A program made the position numbers and the translations under genes. A stretch of 64,000 nt of DNA from G965205525 sp965205525 (GTDB lineage: Bacteria > Pseudomonadota > Gammaproteobacteria > JABABF01): assembly GCA_965205525.1 (NCBI GenBank), contig OZ242171.1, forward strand, positions 1,798,001 through 1,862,000, read 5' to 3'. Numbering within the stretch: the first letter of the stretch is position 1; each line of letters opens with the position of its first letter. Under the pieces are notes generated by a model that worked only from the letters and a program-made list of their open reading frames with translations, did not search any database and had not been told where the DNA came from. Positions 10,286-20,393 of this stretch are shown piece after piece.

Positions 10286-13200
10286 CTACTCTGCCTGCTT
10301 CAGCAATTGGGAGAGAATACGCAGGCGCACACTGCGCTCTGGCAGATCTGCAGAAAAAAGCAGTTCCGGTGAAACGCCGTTCAGAGCCTCCAAGAGAAGC
10401 AGGACATCATCCGTACCGCCCGCCGAATCGCCAGTCAGGTCTGGCAGTGTCAGTCCAGCCAGAAAGCTCAGGTTATAGCCGGCGGCATCAAGATTCATAT
10501 GCAGTCCTGAACGAGGGTTCACACAGTCAGAGGACTGCACGCCGGGTCCACGCACCTCGGCACACAGCACCAGATACCGAAGAGCGAGCACCAAGTCATC
10601 TGCATTTATCTCGGCAAACGGGTCTGCAAGCCCTGGCAGGTTTACTGGCAGCACTTCCAACTCCGCCTCTGCCGCCCCGATGAATAGAGCGCTGCTTCGC
10701 ATCACGACCAATCTCCAAGTGCCTGACTCCGCATCCGGCACGAAGGTCGCCGAGCCCCTTCTAGCACCCGGCTGCACAGGTACCCTCACTGACTCGCGCA
10801 CCGCTGTAGGTGCATGAACTGCGACTTCCAAGGTGACGGGTGTATTGAACACCTGCATCAGCTCCGCATTAATTGCCACCTGCTCTCCGGGGAAAGCCTG
10901 CACCGGCCTAACTGTCAGATTGAGACCAATATCCACATTTACCGGAAGGCGACGGATCCGCTCCGCAGGCACCACAAGGACTTCAGCAGCCACTGGCTCT
11001 ATGCCTGTCACCGAAACAATCCACTCCCCCGGAAAAGGCAAGGACAGGTGCGCGGTACCGGTCGTATCTCCCGGGGAAATTGTCAGGGCGCTCGTCACCG
11101 GCAGCACTGCCGCCGTTTCAGCGCTCGCGTTTATAACCGCACGCAGGGTCATAGTCACTGTTGCGGGCAGGACAATTGGATCACCCGCCGCATCCAGCAG
11201 GACCGCTTCCACCGGTACAGGCTGATCAACCAGAAGCAGGCCCGCTGCCCCTCGTCTCAGCACCGCATTTGCCCGTGCACGCACCCTCACCGAAAAAGCA
11301 TCCTCGTTTGCAACAACATCCTGCCCTGCCGGCTCTTGCAAAGCAAAGGCATACAACCCCGGCTCTGCAAGCACTCCCGTGATGAAGTTGACCACGATAG
11401 TGGTTGAGGCCTCTGCCGCACTGCTTATAACCAAGGGGCTCCTAGCCTCCGGCATTCCGCCCTCAAAGGTCCTGAAGACATTGAGGATGACCGGCACCGG
11501 CGGCGCCTGGAAGATCGCATTTATCTCAATGCTCTCGGCGACCAGGATCTCCAGAGATTGAGCCAGGGGCTCCTCAATGCGGATAGGTGTATCAAACACT
11601 GTTATTTCCGCCACTGCTGCTCTCGTACCCAAAAGCCCCGCCGGCTCTGCAGTTGCGCTGAAAATCCACCGGCCCGGAAGGAGCGTATTCGGCCCGAAGC
11701 TCACTTCGGTCAAAGACACAGACGGCGACAGCAGGGTCGTTTGCATTATCGGCTCGACCGCTCCATCCGCCATTCGGGCACGCACCATGACGCTTACCGT
11801 CGTCGGTGGTGCAAAGCTCGCCGTCACTCTCAGCACGGCGGTGCTGCTCGCCAGCAGCACATCGTTTCTCGGCTGCAAATGCAAGGTGGGGCCCACCTCT
11901 ATTTCCAGCGGCACGATCTGCCCGGCAGAAATTATGAAACTGGCAGCAGCAGGCCCGATATCGGTCACCGAGATAATCCAAGTCCCTGCGAAAGACAGGG
12001 ACAAGCTGGCAGAGCCGGTCGAATCTCCCGGGGAAATTGTCAGGGCGCTCGTCACCGGCAGCACTGCCGCCGTTTCAGCGCTCGCGTTTATAACCGCACG
12101 CAGGGTCATAGTCACTGTTGCGGGCAGGACAATTGGATCACCCGCCGCATCCAGCAGGACCGCTTCCACCGGTACAGGCTGATCAACCAGAAGCAGGCCC
12201 GCTGCCCCTCGTCTCAGCACCGCATTTGCCCGTGCACGCACCCTCACCGAAAAAGCATCCTCGTTTGCAACAACATCCTGCCCTGCCGGCTCTTGCAAAG
12301 CAAAGGCATACAACCCCGGCTCTGCAAGCACTCCCGTGCCGAAGCTGACGGCGGCAGTAGACAAGCCTGTTACTGAACCGCTTATAACCAAGGGGCTCCT
12401 GGCCTCCGGCATTCCGCCCTCAAAGGTCCTGAAGACATTGAGGATGACCGGCACCGGTGGCGCCTGGAAGATCGCATTTACCTCAATGCTCTCGGCGACC
12501 AGGATCTCCAGGGATTGAGCCAGGGGCTCCTCAATGCGGATAGGTGTATCAAACACTGTTATTTCCGCCACTGCTGCTCTCGTACCCAAAAGCCCCGCCG
12601 GCTCTGCAGTTGCGCTGAAAATCCACCGGCCCGGAAGGAGCGTATTCGGCCCGAAGCTCACTTCGGTCAAAGACACAGACGGCGACAGCAGGGTCGTTTG
12701 CATTATCGGCTCGACCGCTCCATCCGCCATTCGGGCACGCACCATGACGCTTACCGTCGTCGGTGGTGCAAAGCTCGCCGTCACTCTCAGCACGGCGGTG
12801 CTGCTCGCCAGCAGCACATCGTTTCTCGGCTGCAAATGCAAGGTGGGGCCCACCTCTATTTCCAGCGGCACGATCTGCCCGGCAGAAATTATGAAACCGG
12901 CAGCAGCAGGCCCGATATCGGTCACCGAGATAATCCAAGTCCCTGCGAAAGACAGGGACAAACTGGCAGAGCCGGTCGAATCTCCCGGGGAAATTGTCAG
13001 GGCGCTCGTCACCGGCAGCACTGTCGCCGTTTCGGTGCTCTCGTGTATGACCGCCCGCAAGGTCATAGCTACCGGTACGGGCAGGGTAGTTGGATTGCTC
13101 TCCGCTCCTGTCAGCCCCACTGCCAACTGCACAGGCTGATTTACCCGAACCATATCTGCAGTTAGTCGTCTCAGAACCGCATTTGCTGCCACGCGCACCG

Positions 13201-16200
13201 TCGCCTGAAAATCATCTTCGTTCTCCACCACATCCTGGCCCGCCGGCTCCCGCAGCGTATAGACATATTCACCTGCTTCTGTAAACACTCCTGTCCGAAT
13301 AGGGGCGCTGCCTATCAGTGCTGCATCGGAAAGCGTTATCTCTCCTTGGCGCTCAGCCCTGCCATTGCGGGAGCGGGAAAACAGCAGGGGAAAAGGCAGA
13401 GACGGGCGCTCGTATGCCACCCTCACTTCGGTGCTCTGGCCCACTGCCACAAGAGCTGTTATCGCCAGCGGCGATACCAGGCGAATTGCAGCTTCCAGCA
13501 CACTGATCTCTACCGTCGCAGACGAAACCCTCAGCACATTTACCGGTTCCACCTGCATTTCAAAAGTCCATCTTCCCGGGGCCAATGCGTCCGGTTCAAA
13601 AATTACATTCGTTTCGGCAGGGCCTGTCGGCAATAGCATGACGACTATCTTTGTCTCCATCGCGCGCCCTGATATCCTCAGGGCGGTCACCTCAACTGTG
13701 ACGACTGCATCTGGCGTGGACTCCGATATCACTGTCAGCAGGACAGACGATGTCCCCGCCACAATCGTTCCCGCGGTCTGCAGCCGGAGAGTCAGCACCG
13801 GAAGAACCCTTGGTGCCCGAACCAGCACCGGCAAACTTTGCACCTGGTCAGGAGGAATCACCAGATTAGCGGCAGCGGCAGGTGACACTTCCGTTACCGA
13901 CACGGTCCAATCCCCTGGGGGGAGCGCAAGACTCGCGAAGCTGAATACTCTTCCCGGCAGAATATGCAGCGAGCCTGTTACCGGGAGCGCTGCGGGCAAG
14001 CCGGAATTTATGCTCGCTGTCGCTTGCAGAGTCAGGATTGCTGTAGATGCCAGGAAAGTGCTCTCGTTATTTACATCCAGCAGCGTCGCCTGCACCGCAA
14101 ACTCGGTATTCCGCAACACCCCGGCCATCGTCCGCGTCAGCTGAATATTCGCTATGGCCCGTACCAGCACTCGGTAATCACCCTCGTTTTCTACAACATC
14201 CTGGCCCGCCGGCTCCCGCAGCGTATAGATATATTCACTTGCCCGCGCAAGTCTCCCCGTGCCGAAGCTGACAACGACAGTGGACGGTTCTCCCGCCGGA
14301 GCGGGGACAACCAAAATCTCATGGATCTCAGGCATCCCGCCATCCCGGGCTCTAAAAATATTCAGGAGGAAAGGCACCGGAGGGGCTTGGAAGACTGCAT
14401 GTGCCCGAGCACTTTGACCGACCGAAACTTTCAAAGACCGAGTCAAGGGCTCCTCAATGCGGATAGGCGCATCAAACACGGTTATTTCTGCCATTGCAAA
14501 TCTCGTATCCAAAGCCCCCGCCGGCTCCGCGGTTGCGCTGAAAATCCACCGGCCCGGGAGAAACGTATTCGGCCTGAATTCCACATCGGACGAAGACACA
14601 GACGGCAACAGCAGGGTCAGTTGTGTTATCGGCTCTGCCGTTCCACCCACCATTTGGGCGTGCACCGTGACGCTCACCGTAGTGTGAAGAGGGGAGCTCG
14701 CTATCACCTTCAGCACAGCTGAGCTGCTCGTCGGCAGCACATCGGCTCTCGGCTGCAAATCAAGGCTGGGCCCCACCGTCACCTCTAAGGGCAGGACTTC
14801 TTCCTTGGGAATCACCAAGCCTGAAGCATCTGGAAACCGAGGGTCCCGTCCTATTGCTCTCACCGAGATCTGCCAGGTGTCGGCTGCAGGGAGAGGAAAA
14901 GGAACGTTGCGAATCGATTCCCCCGCAAAAATAAATAAAGGAACCCGACAATGCTGCGGCGGGAGAAGAGCCGAGCAGGACCGTCCGCTTGTCTCCGCCT
15001 GCAGTGACAGAGCCAATGTCTCTGTCAGGGAAGTCATCTCGCCGTTTATATCCACCAAAGTGCCCGACACCGACACCCTTGCCATTCCATCCGGCCCCAG
15101 GTGCACCGAACCCTGTCCTATTTGCGCAAGCACAATTCTCGCAACTATGCGCACCGTCGCCGAGAATGCATCCTCGTTGATAACTTCATTCTTTCCCGCC
15201 AGCTCCCGCAGCGTGTAGACATATTTACCCGCCTCGCCAGAGGGCACTGCAAAGGTGATAGTGCCGGAAGGATTCTCTGCCGCATCTTGCAATTCTATGC
15301 GCCCCATCTGCTCCGGCATCGCGTTGTTCAAGCTTCTGAAAATAAGCAGCTGCACCAAAGACACAGGCTGTTCATAGCTGATTGTTACCAAAGCGTCCTG
15401 GCCGACTATCAGTGAAGTAGTTATGGCCAGAGGCGAGCGCAGCCGGATGCGGGTTTCGCGCACCTCAATCCTGGCAGAATTAAACCGAATATCTTGATAC
15501 ACTGCGCTGTCCGGGTCCGCTGTCATGCTGAAAATCCATAGGCCCGGCATCAATGTGCTCGGCGCAAGGCTGATAGCAGCTGAAGACACCAGCGGAGATA
15601 AAGTGACGATTCTTTGTACAGTTTCCAACACTGTCAAAGCATTAGAATTCACTGTTGATGTTGACTGACCATTGCCCACCGGTGTAGGCGCTAATGGGTC
15701 AGCATTTGTCGCCATTGACTGGCCGACAACCGTAACAGCAACCGGCACATGGGGGGCAATACTCGCCGCCACATGCAGCCGCAATGTGCTGTTGAAAGGC
15801 AGTGTTTTGGCAATCGGCATAAGCTGCAGTCTTGGCCCCACTTCCACCTCCAGCGGGACAATGTTTAAAGGCGAGGGGACATCGTCGGCTGCATCGCCGA
15901 AAATGTTCTGCACCGAGATGCTCCAAACCCCTGCAGCAGGAAAATTTAAGCTCCCACGAGCAATTGATTCCCCGCCGGAAATTGTCAGACGATGCGTTAC
16001 CGAAACCGATGCGCTTGACGCGCCTTGCATTCGCGCCTCTAAGTCCAGATCCAATGTAGAAGTCAGGGTGGCCGAGCTGCCGGAAGCATCTGCCAGCAGT
16101 GCCCCCACCTGCACAGGCTGATCCAACGGCAACGGCCCTGTGCCTGTCGTCCTGAGCACGATATCTGCTTTTATTACCCGCAATTGGCCACTCAGCGGCG

Positions 16201-17764
16201 TAAGGACTCCAGGTCTCGTAGAGCCGTCTTCATTCCGCACGACCATTGTGAATGCCCACATACCCGGCGACAAGCTGTCGGCAAAAACGCCGGTCACACC
16301 GAAAATTGATGGCGGGATATGGAAATCTTTTTCTATGCTCATGGTGTCTGGTCCCACCGCGGTCACCGTTACAGTAACTGTCGTTATCGGCGCACATCTC
16401 GCCAGTATCCTCATTTGCAGCGGTTTGCCGGTGAAGATTTGTGGCCCGGGCAGAACAGCAGCTATCAGTGGGGAAGGGCAAAGCGGCGATGGCACAGGAG
16501 ACGGTATGCTCACAAGATGGCTGAATGTGAATACGGATGTATATCCATAAAGCATCCTTATGTCGGGGCGCACCGAAGGATGGGGGAGAAGCTGAATCGC
16601 AGAAAATGAAACGGGTAAATCTTGGCCGTCTGCTGTGACAATGCTATTGCAAATATCTCCTGAAAAGCAGACTTCAGGACCAATAGCAAAACGTATCTGA
16701 CCTGATTCCACAATATCTGCGGGAATTGCAAACTGGCCGGAACCTTGGCCCGGAGGCACGTTGACTTCATAAGATCCCAATAACAGTCCTTCTGCTGGGC
16801 TTCCAATGCTACGTATAAAAGTCACTGGAACCACGAAAACATCCACAGTAAATGTAACGGTAACTGGAAAGGTTATACCCCCAGATCTGCTCCGGCCGAA
16901 TTCGTCTCTTTCAGCCAGCAATACATCCATAAGCAAAGCCTCTCCTAAGGGTACTACGGTATTTTGGTTGCGTTCCAACAGAAAGAGCACCAATGCAGTG
17001 CCTCTCACCCTTACCGATACAGGATCTACAATCGGGTCCACCGTATCCACCGGTATTATGCTCGCGGTAAACGTCCAATCCCCCTGTGGCAAGGACAAAC
17101 TGCCGCTGAACATGATATCGGTCACCCGCACCGACGATGAAAATTCCACCGATCCTTCCGCCAAGAGACCATCGGATGCCCGGGTTGCCAGAATTAGCAC
17201 AGTCACCGTCTCCGTCGGTGTGGATGAGATCTCTGCTATGAGACGCACATCACTGCCAACGACCACCACCGGCATCTCTGGCACCAGGCGCACCAGCTGC
17301 TGCTCCTTCACGATCACTGTTGCCGTCGCCGGCTCTGGCTCTGATGCTCCGCCCGTCACTGCCGTCGCCGTAACCAGCAAGCGGCCTATGTCCGAAGGCT
17401 CCGTGAAAAACTGCACGGGCTCCGCGGCTCTCCCTGGCGGCAGCAGGACCGTAATAGTCAGCGTGCTGCCATCTTCACCGGTGATTGCAACCGTGACCGT
17501 TGCTGTAGTGCTGGGTGCCGGAGAAAGCAGTATCGTCACGGACACCTGTCTGTGATTCTGTGACACGGTCTGCTCTTTCGGCAGCAGACTCAGCGTCGGC
17601 GGCGATAATTCCGGGTCGGGGTCAGCGGGCTGAGCCGATGCCAAGACAGCCGTGCCCAAAAACAAGGCCAAAAACAGGAGCTGGCATAAAAGTACATGCC
17701 TCTGCCCGCATGTCCATACATTGCCAAAGATGTCAGCACCCTTCCTGTCAGTGAGTTCAGGCAT
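10286..17764 (-). CDS. Giant secreted Ig-like repeat protein with dockerin-like C-terminus (about 2492 aa)
   Basis: The start at 17764 is chosen because AGAAGGAAG precedes that ATG by five bases; an in-frame ATG exists at 17809 without such a site. A signal peptide ends near LASAQ. The body is a long array of Ig-like modules alternating two signatures: PGRWIFSATAEPA... and GEY.YTLREPAGQDVV.NE. Two consecutive 319-residue blocks are almost identical. The last about 120 residues contain two short acidic segments (AEINADDLVLALRYL and LTGDSAGGTDDVLLLLEAL) resembling the paired calcium-binding segments of dockerins. The tail VRLRILSQLLKQAE resembles the end of the neighbouring giant protein. It is probably exported and co-expressed with the downstream giant and Sel1 genes. 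Function is unknown; adhesion or matrix binding is inference. Confidence 0.8.
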   Translation of the reverse strand: MPELTDRKGADIFGNVWTCGQRHVLLCQLLFLALFLGTAVLASAQPADPDPELSPPTLSLLPKEQTVSQNHRQVSVTILLSPAPSTTATVTVAITGEDGSTLTITVLLPPGRAAEPVQFFTEPSDIGRLLVTATAVTGGASEPEPATATVIVKEQQLVRLVPEMPVVVVGSDVRLIAEISSTPTETVTVLILATRASDGLLAEGSVEFSSSVRVTDIMFSGSLSLPQGDWTFTASIIPVDTVDPIVDPVSVRVRGTALVLFLLERNQNTVVPLGEALLMDVLLAERDEFGRSRSGGITFPVTVTFTVDVFVVPVTFIRSIGSPAEGLLLGSYEVNVPPGQGSGQFAIPADIVESGQIRFAIGPEVCFSGDICNSIVTADGQDLPVSFSAIQLLPHPSVRPDIRMLYGYTSVFTFSHLVSIPSPVPSPLCPSPLIAAVLPGPQIFTGKPLQMRILARCAPITTVTVTVTAVGPDTMSIEKDFHIPPSIFGVTGVFADSLSPGMWAFTMVVRNEDGSTRPGVLTPLSGQLRVIKADIVLRTTGTGPLPLDQPVQVGALLADASGSSATLTSTLDLDLEARMQGASSASVSVTHRLTISGGESIARGSLNFPAAGVWSISVQNIFGDAADDVPSPLNIVPLEVEVGPRLQLMPIAKTLPFNSTLRLHVAASIAPHVPVAVTVVGQSMATNADPLAPTPVGNGQSTSTVNSNALTVLETVQRIVTLSPLVSSAAISLAPSTLMPGLWIFSMTADPDSAVYQDIRFNSARIEVRETRIRLRSPLAITTSLIVGQDALVTISYEQPVSLVQLLIFRSLNNAMPEQMGRIELQDAAENPSGTITFAVPSGEAGKYVYTLRELAGKNEVINEDAFSATVRIVARIVLAQIGQGSVHLGPDGMARVSVSGTLVDINGEMTSLTETLALSLQAETSGRSCSALLPPQHCRVPLFIFAGESIRNVPFPLPAADTWQISVRAIGRDPRFPDASGLVIPKEEVLPLEVTVGPSLDLQPRADVLPTSSSAVLKVIASSPLHTTVSVTVHAQMVGGTAEPITQLTLLLPSVSSSDVEFRPNTFLPGRWIFSATAEPAGALDTRFAMAEITVFDAPIRIEEPLTRSLKVSVGQSARAHAVFQAPPVPFLLNIFRARDGGMPEIHEILVVPAPAGEPSTVVVSFGTGRLARASEYIYTLREPAGQDVVENEGDYRVLVRAIANIQLTRTMAGVLRNTEFAVQATLLDVNNESTFLASTAILTLQATASINSGLPAALPVTGSLHILPGRVFSFASLALPPGDWTVSVTEVSPAAAANLVIPPDQVQSLPVLVRAPRVLPVLTLRLQTAGTIVAGTSSVLLTVISESTPDAVVTVEVTALRISGRAMETKIVVMLLPTGPAETNVIFEPDALAPGRWTFEMQVEPVNVLRVSSATVEISVLEAAIRLVSPLAITALVAVGQSTEVRVAYERPSLPFPLLFSRSRNGRAERQGEITLSDAALIGSAPIRTGVFTEAGEYVYTLREPAGQDVVENEDDFQATVRVAANAVLRRLTADMVRVNQPVQLAVGLTGAESNPTTLPVPVAMTLRAVIHESTETATVLPVTSALTISPGDSTGSASLSLSFAGTWIISVTDIGPAAAGFIISAGQIVPLEIEVGPTLHLQPRNDVLLASSTAVLRVTASFAPPTTVSVMVRARMADGAVEPIMQTTLLSPSVSLTEVSFGPNTLLPGRWIFSATAEPAGLLGTRAAVAEITVFDTPIRIEEPLAQSLEILVAESIEVNAIFQAPPVPVILNVFRTFEGGMPEARSPLVISGSVTGLSTAAVSFGTGVLAEPGLYAFALQEPAGQDVVANEDAFSVRVRARANAVLRRGAAGLLLVDQPVPVEAVLLDAAGDPIVLPATVTMTLRAVINASAETAAVLPVTSALTISPGDSTGSASLSLSFAGTWIISVTDIGPAAASFIISAGQIVPLEIEVGPTLHLQPRNDVLLASSTAVLRVTASFAPPTTVSVMVRARMADGAVEPIMQTTLLSPSVSLTEVSFGPNTLLPGRWIFSATAEPAGLLGTRAAVAEITVFDTPIRIEEPLAQSLEILVAESIEINAIFQAPPVPVILNVFRTFEGGMPEARSPLVISSAAEASTTIVVNFITGVLAEPGLYAFALQEPAGQDVVANEDAFSVRVRARANAVLRRGAAGLLLVDQPVPVEAVLLDAAGDPIVLPATVTMTLRAVINASAETAAVLPVTSALTISPGDTTGTAHLSLPFPGEWIVSVTGIEPVAAEVLVVPAERIRRLPVNVDIGLNLTVRPVQAFPGEQVAINAELMQVFNTPVTLEVAVHAPTAVRESVRVPVQPGARRGSATFVPDAESGTWRLVVMRSSALFIGAAEAELEVLPVNLPGLADPFAEINADDLVLALRYLVLCAEVRGPGVQSSDCVNPRSGLHMNLDAAGYNLSFLAGLTLPDLTGDSAGGTDDVLLLLEALNGVSPELLFSADLPERSVRLRILSQLLKQAE
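11059..12972 (-). repeat. Near-identical 957-bp in-frame tandem duplication
   Basis: The stretch from about 11059 to 12015 recurs almost base for base at about 12016 to 12972, a shift of 957 bp (319 codons). The main differences cluster at about 11380-11415 versus 12337-12372. A third, more diverged partial copy begins right after. The identity includes synonymous positions, so the duplication or gene conversion is recent. Confidence 0.85.
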
Positions 17765-17846
17765 GTAACTTCCTTCTAGTATCAATGGCATCATTGCATT
17801 AAGGGACATTATTAAAGTTGGGGAATACTGTCAGCCGAGTTTCCGG

Positions 17847-18380
17847 CTATGGCTGTCTAGATGCAGGTTCCCTCCTCACAGCCTGCCATGTCGCTGCCGT
17901 CATAAGGATAAAAGCCAGCAGACTCCAGCCCGGAATGCTGAGGCCGAGAAAAGTCCAAGCCACTTCGGCGCAGTTGCCGCTCCCCCGAAAAAATATTGGG
18001 GCCAGCTCATGCCAAGGCAACACCTCCAGCAGGTAATCCACACCTGGTCCGCAGGCAGGCACCTCTTCGGGCGGCAGCTGCTGCAGCCACAGCTGGCGAG
18101 CGGCTACGCCGCCGCCGACCAAGGAAAACAGAAGAATGAAGGCGGCATAGACTCTGCGTCCGACTGCGACGGGATTATGCAGAGCGGCCAGCAGTGCCAC
18201 GCCTCCCACCAAGCCAAAAAAGACGCGCTGGGTAATGCAAAGAGGGCAGGGCACAAGCCCCTGCACCTGCTCCAGATAGAAAGCAAAGGCTAGGATCGCC
18301 GCCGCGCCCAGCACCATCATCCAGTGGATTATCCTGTAGGAAAATCGGCAGTCCCTTCCCCGGCAGTGAATGGCTTTCAT
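17847..18380 (-). CDS. dsbB: Disulfide bond formation protein DsbB
   Basis: This 177-aa inner-membrane protein has four predicted helices. It carries both cysteine pairs of the family: C45-P-L-C48 after the first helix and C110/C137 in the second periplasmic loop. DsbB reoxidises the periplasmic thiol oxidase DsbA and passes electrons to quinone. Its ATG overlaps the gshA stop (ATGA), so the two genes are translationally coupled. Pairing glutathione synthesis with DsbB is unusual but fits thiol metabolism. Confidence 0.93.
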   Translation of the reverse strand: MKAIHCRGRDCRFSYRIIHWMMVLGAAAILAFAFYLEQVQGLVPCPLCITQRVFFGLVGGVALLAALHNPVAVGRRVYAAFILLFSLVGGGVAARQLWLQQLPPEEVPACGPGVDYLLEVLPWHELAPIFFRGSGNCAEVAWTFLGLSIPGWSLLAFILMTAATWQAVRREPASRQP

Positions 18381-19957
18381 TCTGAGATCTCCAGAGAGCC
18401 CGAACTGGCTGGCAGCGTCTGGTACTGCCGGTAGTAGCCTTCCCGATAATCTTCAAAGGAGACCTCTTCAGCCGCCTCCAGCTGCCTCTGCTCTTCCAAG
18501 GACGCCTCTACCGCTGCGTGAGCATTGCCGCTTGCGGATTCCGCCATCTTTTCAGTGTAGAGCCGAGAGCGGGCAAGTGTATGGTGCAGAAAAGTCTCTC
18601 CGGTATTTGAAAGCGCCGCCATTAGCCGGGCAGAAGGGGTCAGGGAAGCATCCTGCACCTTGCGCCGCTCCACCGCGCATGCCTTCGCACAGGCATGATC
18701 GCCCCGGGCGGCATCCAGCACCTGGGCCACGGCCTCTATGCCCTCCAGCAGCTCAGCGGCCCAATCCTCCCGTGTGCGCAGCTGCCCTCTGTCATCCAGC
18801 TCCAGTCCGGGCCGACGGCCCTCCTCTACAATCCGCCGCAGATTGTCATGATCGCGCCGCTCGTCCTCGGCATATACAGGCGGGCTGTCGGCGAGAAAGC
18901 AGTACAGAAGGAAGCTATCCAGAAAATGCATTCGGGACACGCTGAGCCCCAAAGGCTGTTCCGGGTCAATGTCCAGACAGCGCAGTTCAACATATTCCAC
19001 GCCACGCTCAATCAGCACCCGGAGAGGGACCTCTCCCGGGGCATAAGAGCGCTTTGGCCGAATTACACTGTAGTACTCATTTTCAATCTGCAAAAGCCCG
19101 TCTTTCATCTGCCGACGCTGTCCCTCCAAGCTGCTGTCAATCGCCTGATAAGCGGGCCAAGGAGAGAGAATGGCCTGGCGCAGGGAGCATACATATTCCC
19201 TGAGATTGTTGCAGGAAACCTGAAATTGGCGCTGCGCACTGCTGCAATAGCCCAGCTCTCCCATGCGCAGGCAGGTAGCCCAGGGCAGGCCCAAATCACC
19301 GGAGGGAAGCGTCTGCAGCGCATGGGGGCGGCCGCCGATAAAATCCGGCGATACCACCGGAGAAGCACCGAAGAGATAGAGCAGCAGCCAAGTCCAGCGT
19401 CGGCAGTTGCGCACCAGGGCAAAGTAGGCATCCGAGGGGGTGTCGCCGTCGGGAAGCGCGTAATCCTCCCAGAAGGCATCCGGCAGGGAGAAGTTGTAGT
19501 GCAGCCCGCAGATGGTCTGCATACGGCGGCCGTAACGGTGCCCGAGACCTTCCCGGTACAGGGTTTTCATGCGCCCTCGGTTGGAGCTGCCATAGCGGGC
19601 GATGGGAATATCCTCCTCTACCTCCCCCAGCTGGGCGGGCATGCTGGCCGCCCACAGGTATTCCCCCTCCAAGCCGCGACAGACGGCAGCCTGTATTCCC
19701 TCCAGGCAGGCCAGCAAGGAGGCGCTGTCGGTCTTCGTCGGCGTGACCAGCTCAACCTGCGCCTCGGAAAAATCTGTGGTGATATAGGGATGTGTAAGGG
19801 CAGCGCCCAAGGCCCGGGGATGAGCGCAGCTGGAAAGACGACCGTCGGGGTCTACCCGCAGAGCCTCCCGCTCAATGCCCCGGCGAATGCCGGCCAAGTG
19901 GCGGGATACCCTGGGACTGGAAAACAGGGCGAGCCGCTGCTCAAAGGAGTCGGCCAC
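18377..19957 (-). CDS. gshA: Glutamate-cysteine ligase
   Basis: At 526 aa it has the expected length of the proteobacterial GshA family. Recognisable segments are GIERE.LRVDPDGRLS near the N-terminus, TDFSEAQVELVTP, the LYREGLGHRYGRRMQTICGL region, and SYA.GE.PLRVLIERGVEYVELRCLD. The enzyme joins glutamate to cysteine with ATP, the first and rate-limiting step of glutathione synthesis. The reading starts at a GTG. It is the first gene of a two-gene unit with dsbB. Confidence 0.93.
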   Translation of the reverse strand: MADSFEQRLALFSSPRVSRHLAGIRRGIEREALRVDPDGRLSSCAHPRALGAALTHPYITTDFSEAQVELVTPTKTDSASLLACLEGIQAAVCRGLEGEYLWAASMPAQLGEVEEDIPIARYGSSNRGRMKTLYREGLGHRYGRRMQTICGLHYNFSLPDAFWEDYALPDGDTPSDAYFALVRNCRRWTWLLLYLFGASPVVSPDFIGGRPHALQTLPSGDLGLPWATCLRMGELGYCSSAQRQFQVSCNNLREYVCSLRQAILSPWPAYQAIDSSLEGQRRQMKDGLLQIENEYYSVIRPKRSYAPGEVPLRVLIERGVEYVELRCLDIDPEQPLGLSVSRMHFLDSFLLYCFLADSPPVYAEDERRDHDNLRRIVEEGRRPGLELDDRGQLRTREDWAAELLEGIEAVAQVLDAARGDHACAKACAVERRKVQDASLTPSARLMAALSNTGETFLHHTLARSRLYTEKMAESASGNAHAAVEASLEEQRQLEAAEEVSFEDYREGYYRQYQTLPASSGSLEISE

Positions 19958-20393
19958 TGCGCTTAGTCCAGGCTGTGTGTGTCGCCAAGGTGCTTATTGG
20001 GAGACTGAAAATCTTTCATTAGGGAAAATCGCTGGACAAATGCTAGCTCCACCGCCGCTGCAGATTGCTGTCAGCACACTGCTGCAGGTCTCTTTGCTGC
20101 CGACAGACATATATGCCCTCGGTCATAGTCCCCCCCGCCATGTCCCCGGCTGCAAATACCCGCCGCCAGCAATATCCGGCGCACTTATCGTGCTATCTGG
20201 AAAGGCTTGCAGCTTACATAGGCAGGAGTAAATAGTATAGCAACCAAGAGAGTACAGGGATCTGTTGATGCCGCAGCCTATTTTCGGATAAGATTTGCAG
20301 GGATGAGCAACCGCTGATGGCAGTGCCAGAATTGTGCTATCTTTATGGCCTCCCCCCCCCCCTTCTGAAAATGCATATTCTAGGAGAGTGCAA
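19958..20393. other. 436-bp divergent intergenic region with a C11 tract
   Basis: No gene is visible. It lies between divergently oriented gshA and the cupin gene, so it should hold both promoters. A run of 11 cytosines occupies 20352-20362, about 31 bp before the cupin start. TATTCT at 20376-20381 is a possible -10 element, but it is too close to the start for much leader. Confidence 0.5.
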
